NCBI GenBank assembly: GCA_003952965.2
Contig: CM025850.1
Coordinates: 11,784,962-11,848,961 of the forward strand
Length of the DNA: 64,000 nucleotides
DNA from: Morella rubra
Lineage: Eukaryota > Streptophyta > Magnoliopsida > Fagales > Myricaceae
Reading direction: 5' to 3'
Within the stretch, counting starts at the first letter, position 1. Each line of letters begins with the position of its first letter. A model generated the notes under the pieces. That model saw only the letters and a list, made by a program, of their open reading frames with translations, was not told the DNA's origin and searched no databases. Of the stretch, positions 61,530-64,000 are shown piece after piece. A program made the position numbers and the translations under genes.

Positions 61530-63569
61530 TGGTGATTCGATAACATGTTAAATAACAATGTGAGTTGTGAGGCTAGATCGAGCTTGCAATCTTTCCATAT
61601 GCAAGTGAGGCAATTCTGCGGACCCCGATAACTGTTTTCTATTTATTAACCTCGTAATTTTAGTATGAGTCCATATGTAAATGGAATGAAATCAATTATT
61701 TATGCCTTTGAATGTGAGACAGCATATTGCTCAAATTAAAAATCTTTGACCCTTAATTTTGGATTAGTAATTAGGCATCTTTATATTAGAATTTTAATAG
61801 CATTTTTCTCGTTTCTGAAAACAGAAACCATGCTTTCTTCATCTTTCAAAGACGATTTGTGTTTTCAAAATTCTTACCGGGACAATTTTGCTAATGGTCG
61901 TGGAATTCCATTTTAGTTTGAAGGAATATCGGCAAAATACTTTGTCCGGTGCAATCTATCTCCTCCTTCAGAGTACTGTTGCATTCGTGTGATAAATATA
62001 TGATATCTGTCGGATGGTATGAAGTCTGTCTATACACACGTGTGCGTGTATCTATATATGTTTCCGACAGACAGGTGGTGTGAAGAGGGAGGCGGGATTT
62101 GTTTCAGTGCAGCAGAGAGGTAAGAGGGATCAGGTGATGCTTTGATGTCTGTTCTGCTTATAGAAAGGCAATGATAGTTCCATGGCCTCTGCGCCCGGGT
62201 AGCATAGCTCGCTTATCTTTAATGCATATTCTGCTTTAATTTTCTAAGTCACTAGTTCCGAGTAAAATTATGTGCCTGTCTGTGCGTCTGCGGGTGAGAG
62301 AACGAGAGAGATGTATCTCTATGTTCGTCGTGTCATTCAAACGTAAGATTTATCTTGCATCTCCCTAAGACTTGACGTGCCATGAGAACAAGGTCTGAGG
62401 AAATTAAGGTTGGCAGCAAATTCAAGGCCACTTATTTTCCTTTTTCCTTCAAATAAAAGAATTGTACATCGTGGAAGGAGCGACAGAGTCACCAAAAATC
62501 TGCACCATCCGATTTCAATCGTATGGCGTGTAGTGTTGTGGAGTTTCATGGTCAAAATTTTGGGATGGCTGCTTCCATGGCCACCTCCTGCCTCCTGGTT
62601 GTCATCGCTCGATCACTTCCTTTTCCACCAATTAAGTGCATTTCGCGCGCCTAGGGGATGTAAGAGTAAGACAATATATTGGAACAGTTGAACGAAATGA
62701 GATCATTTAGAAATAAATTGACATGAGTGCATCAATACTAAGTTGATGATGTCTACAACTTGAAAGGCATGGGCCACGTCTCTGTTGCTGTTTCCAAACG
62801 CAAATGTTCAACGCTCAGAGGCAGCAGTACCAAAGCTTTCATCGCTTTAAAATGGCAAAACCAACCCCTCAGAAAGGGATGTGTCGTCCCCTGCCCTCTA
62901 GAAAAGACTGGAACCTATGAACATTCATGGTAGTTAGACTGCCATCTCCTTTACCTCTGCTTTTATGTCTGTGAGAGAGGGAGAGAAATTAGGTGGTTAG
63001 TTTCAGGCGATCGACTGGAGCTGTGGGTTCGGGAGATTCTTCTCTAGGAAAGAAGAGTGCACTTTCCCTTGGCAATAATTCAGTGATAGTTTGTACTGAT
63101 GGGTCTGTCTACTTCTTTAACCTCTCTATTATTGTGGCAGCAGAACTTCGTCAGAGTCTTTAGATAATAATTGAAACGACTCATTAAATCCATTACAAAA
63201 TACGGAGGCCAGGGGACTCGATTAATTAGAATGTAGTCCAAAACTTTCTTCTTGACTTTGATTTTGGGATATGTGTTTTGTCTCAACCCTCTAATTTCAA
63301 AGGAAGTGTTTTGCATTCAGAGATCTGATCTGTTCTTTTTTTATCTTCTTTGCCTCGTTGAAGAAACCCAAAACTTGGCTCTGCACCTTTCTTAGGGAAT
63401 AACATGAAAGGAATTTCATGTATTCCCTTCATGAACTCAACATCGTAAGAAAAAGGAAGAATGATTTCCCCCTAAACTCGAACAGGCGGTGGAAATTGCA
63501 TGAGTCAAAATGTTAAGAATGTTTTGTAGCATTTATAATCTTGGTCGGCTTTAAAGTACCTTTACGAAT
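61530..63569. other. 3' flank of the third zinc-finger gene and gene-free sequence
   Basis: 3' UTR followed by unassigned sequence. Short frames (62337-62691, 63080-63316) have no recognisable product. No repeat structure stood out. Confidence 0.4.
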
Positions 63570-63956
63570 CTAGGTAGCCATTTGAAGCAAACTGAACCTA
63601 TGATATTGCAGTGCAGATTTATTTTTGGAGCTCAAATAGCTGTGAGACATGGTTTCTTTCTTTTTTCTCTCGGCAAACAAACCATCAAACCATACATAGC
63701 CAAAGAAGAGTAAACAGCTAGTGCCCAAAACAAAACTACAAAAGAGGAGGATCCTTCCCAGGCTGTGGAAGTGGGGGAGGTGATCCACTACATGCTGAAG
63801 TGGAGAATGAAATGGAGTCTCCCTGATGGGGGAAGACTGAAGAGAGGTGGCCCACTCAGCCAAATCAAAGTTGGCGCTACGTGATACTCTAGAGAGAGAC
63901 CATAAAGGGATGGGAGATAAGAGTGGATACGACGTCGGAGCTTGATCTCCAACTAG
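63570..63956 (-). other. Possible exon of an unknown minus-strand gene entering from the right
   Basis: The minus-strand frame is open for 128 codons from a possible acceptor (CTCCCTAG ending at 63957) to a stop at 63570. It has no Met at its start, so it would have to be a downstream exon. The translation includes LAEWATSLQSSPIRETPFHS, then a hydrophobic segment (ILLFCSFVLGTSCLLFFGYV) that could span a membrane. I do not recognise the family. It could equally be a chance open frame. Confidence 0.22.
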
Positions 63957-64000
63957 CTAGGGAGATTGGAGAGCCTGGAATGTGAGCAGAGAGTCGCCCT

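Overview
The window is nuclear DNA of a flowering plant, most likely a woody eudicot. It is AT-rich. Its genes have many short exons with GT-AG or GC-AG introns, and the intergenic space is long and studded with MITE-, hAT- and copia-like sequence. There are no operons, CRISPR arrays or prokaryotic signals. I did not see a tRNA, rRNA or known miRNA precursor.

Layout. 1-3643 (+): the 3' part of a large gene for a low-complexity, charged coiled-coil protein whose first exons lie left of the window. 4768-6022 (-): a two-exon, probably organelle-targeted protein with a methyltransferase-like C-terminal part. It is divergent from, and shares a short promoter region with, an intronless TMCO1 homologue (6809-7384, +), an ER calcium-load-activated channel. 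7.4-13.4 kb is gene-free and holds a clean non-autonomous hAT element with a perfect 8-bp target duplication. 13569-14240 and 17976-18560 (+) are two single-C2H2 zinc-finger genes with C-terminal EAR repression motifs. 19.4-21.2 kb holds two inverted-repeat elements lying between copies of a direct duplication.

21744-32666 (-) is a 22-exon kinesin of the plant KIN-7 (MKRP-like) group. All motor motifs from the P-loop onward are present, but the first coding exon is not visible. Immediately upstream, 33.0-43.3 kb is a strongly C-depleted, gene-free block containing a badly decayed Ty1/copia (TNT1-like) element. 43515-49704 (+) is an 11-exon homologue of RMC1/Mic1 (C18orf8), regulator of the MON1-CCZ1 Rab7 exchange factor; all its splice phases close. 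49.7-60.6 kb has no gene I can support and holds two foldback MITEs. 60804-61529 (+) is a third single-C2H2 gene, of the ZFP8/GIS type, followed by 2.4 kb of mostly featureless sequence.

The genes do not form a pathway: two are endomembrane factors (TMCO1, RMC1), one is a cytoskeletal motor, and three are small transcriptional repressors. The most unusual points are the missing 5' exon of the kinesin beside the decayed retroelement, the extreme strand asymmetry of that block, two GC-AG introns whose use is forced by reading frame, and a MITE whose empty site survives in a nearby duplicate. I found no clearly new biological system.
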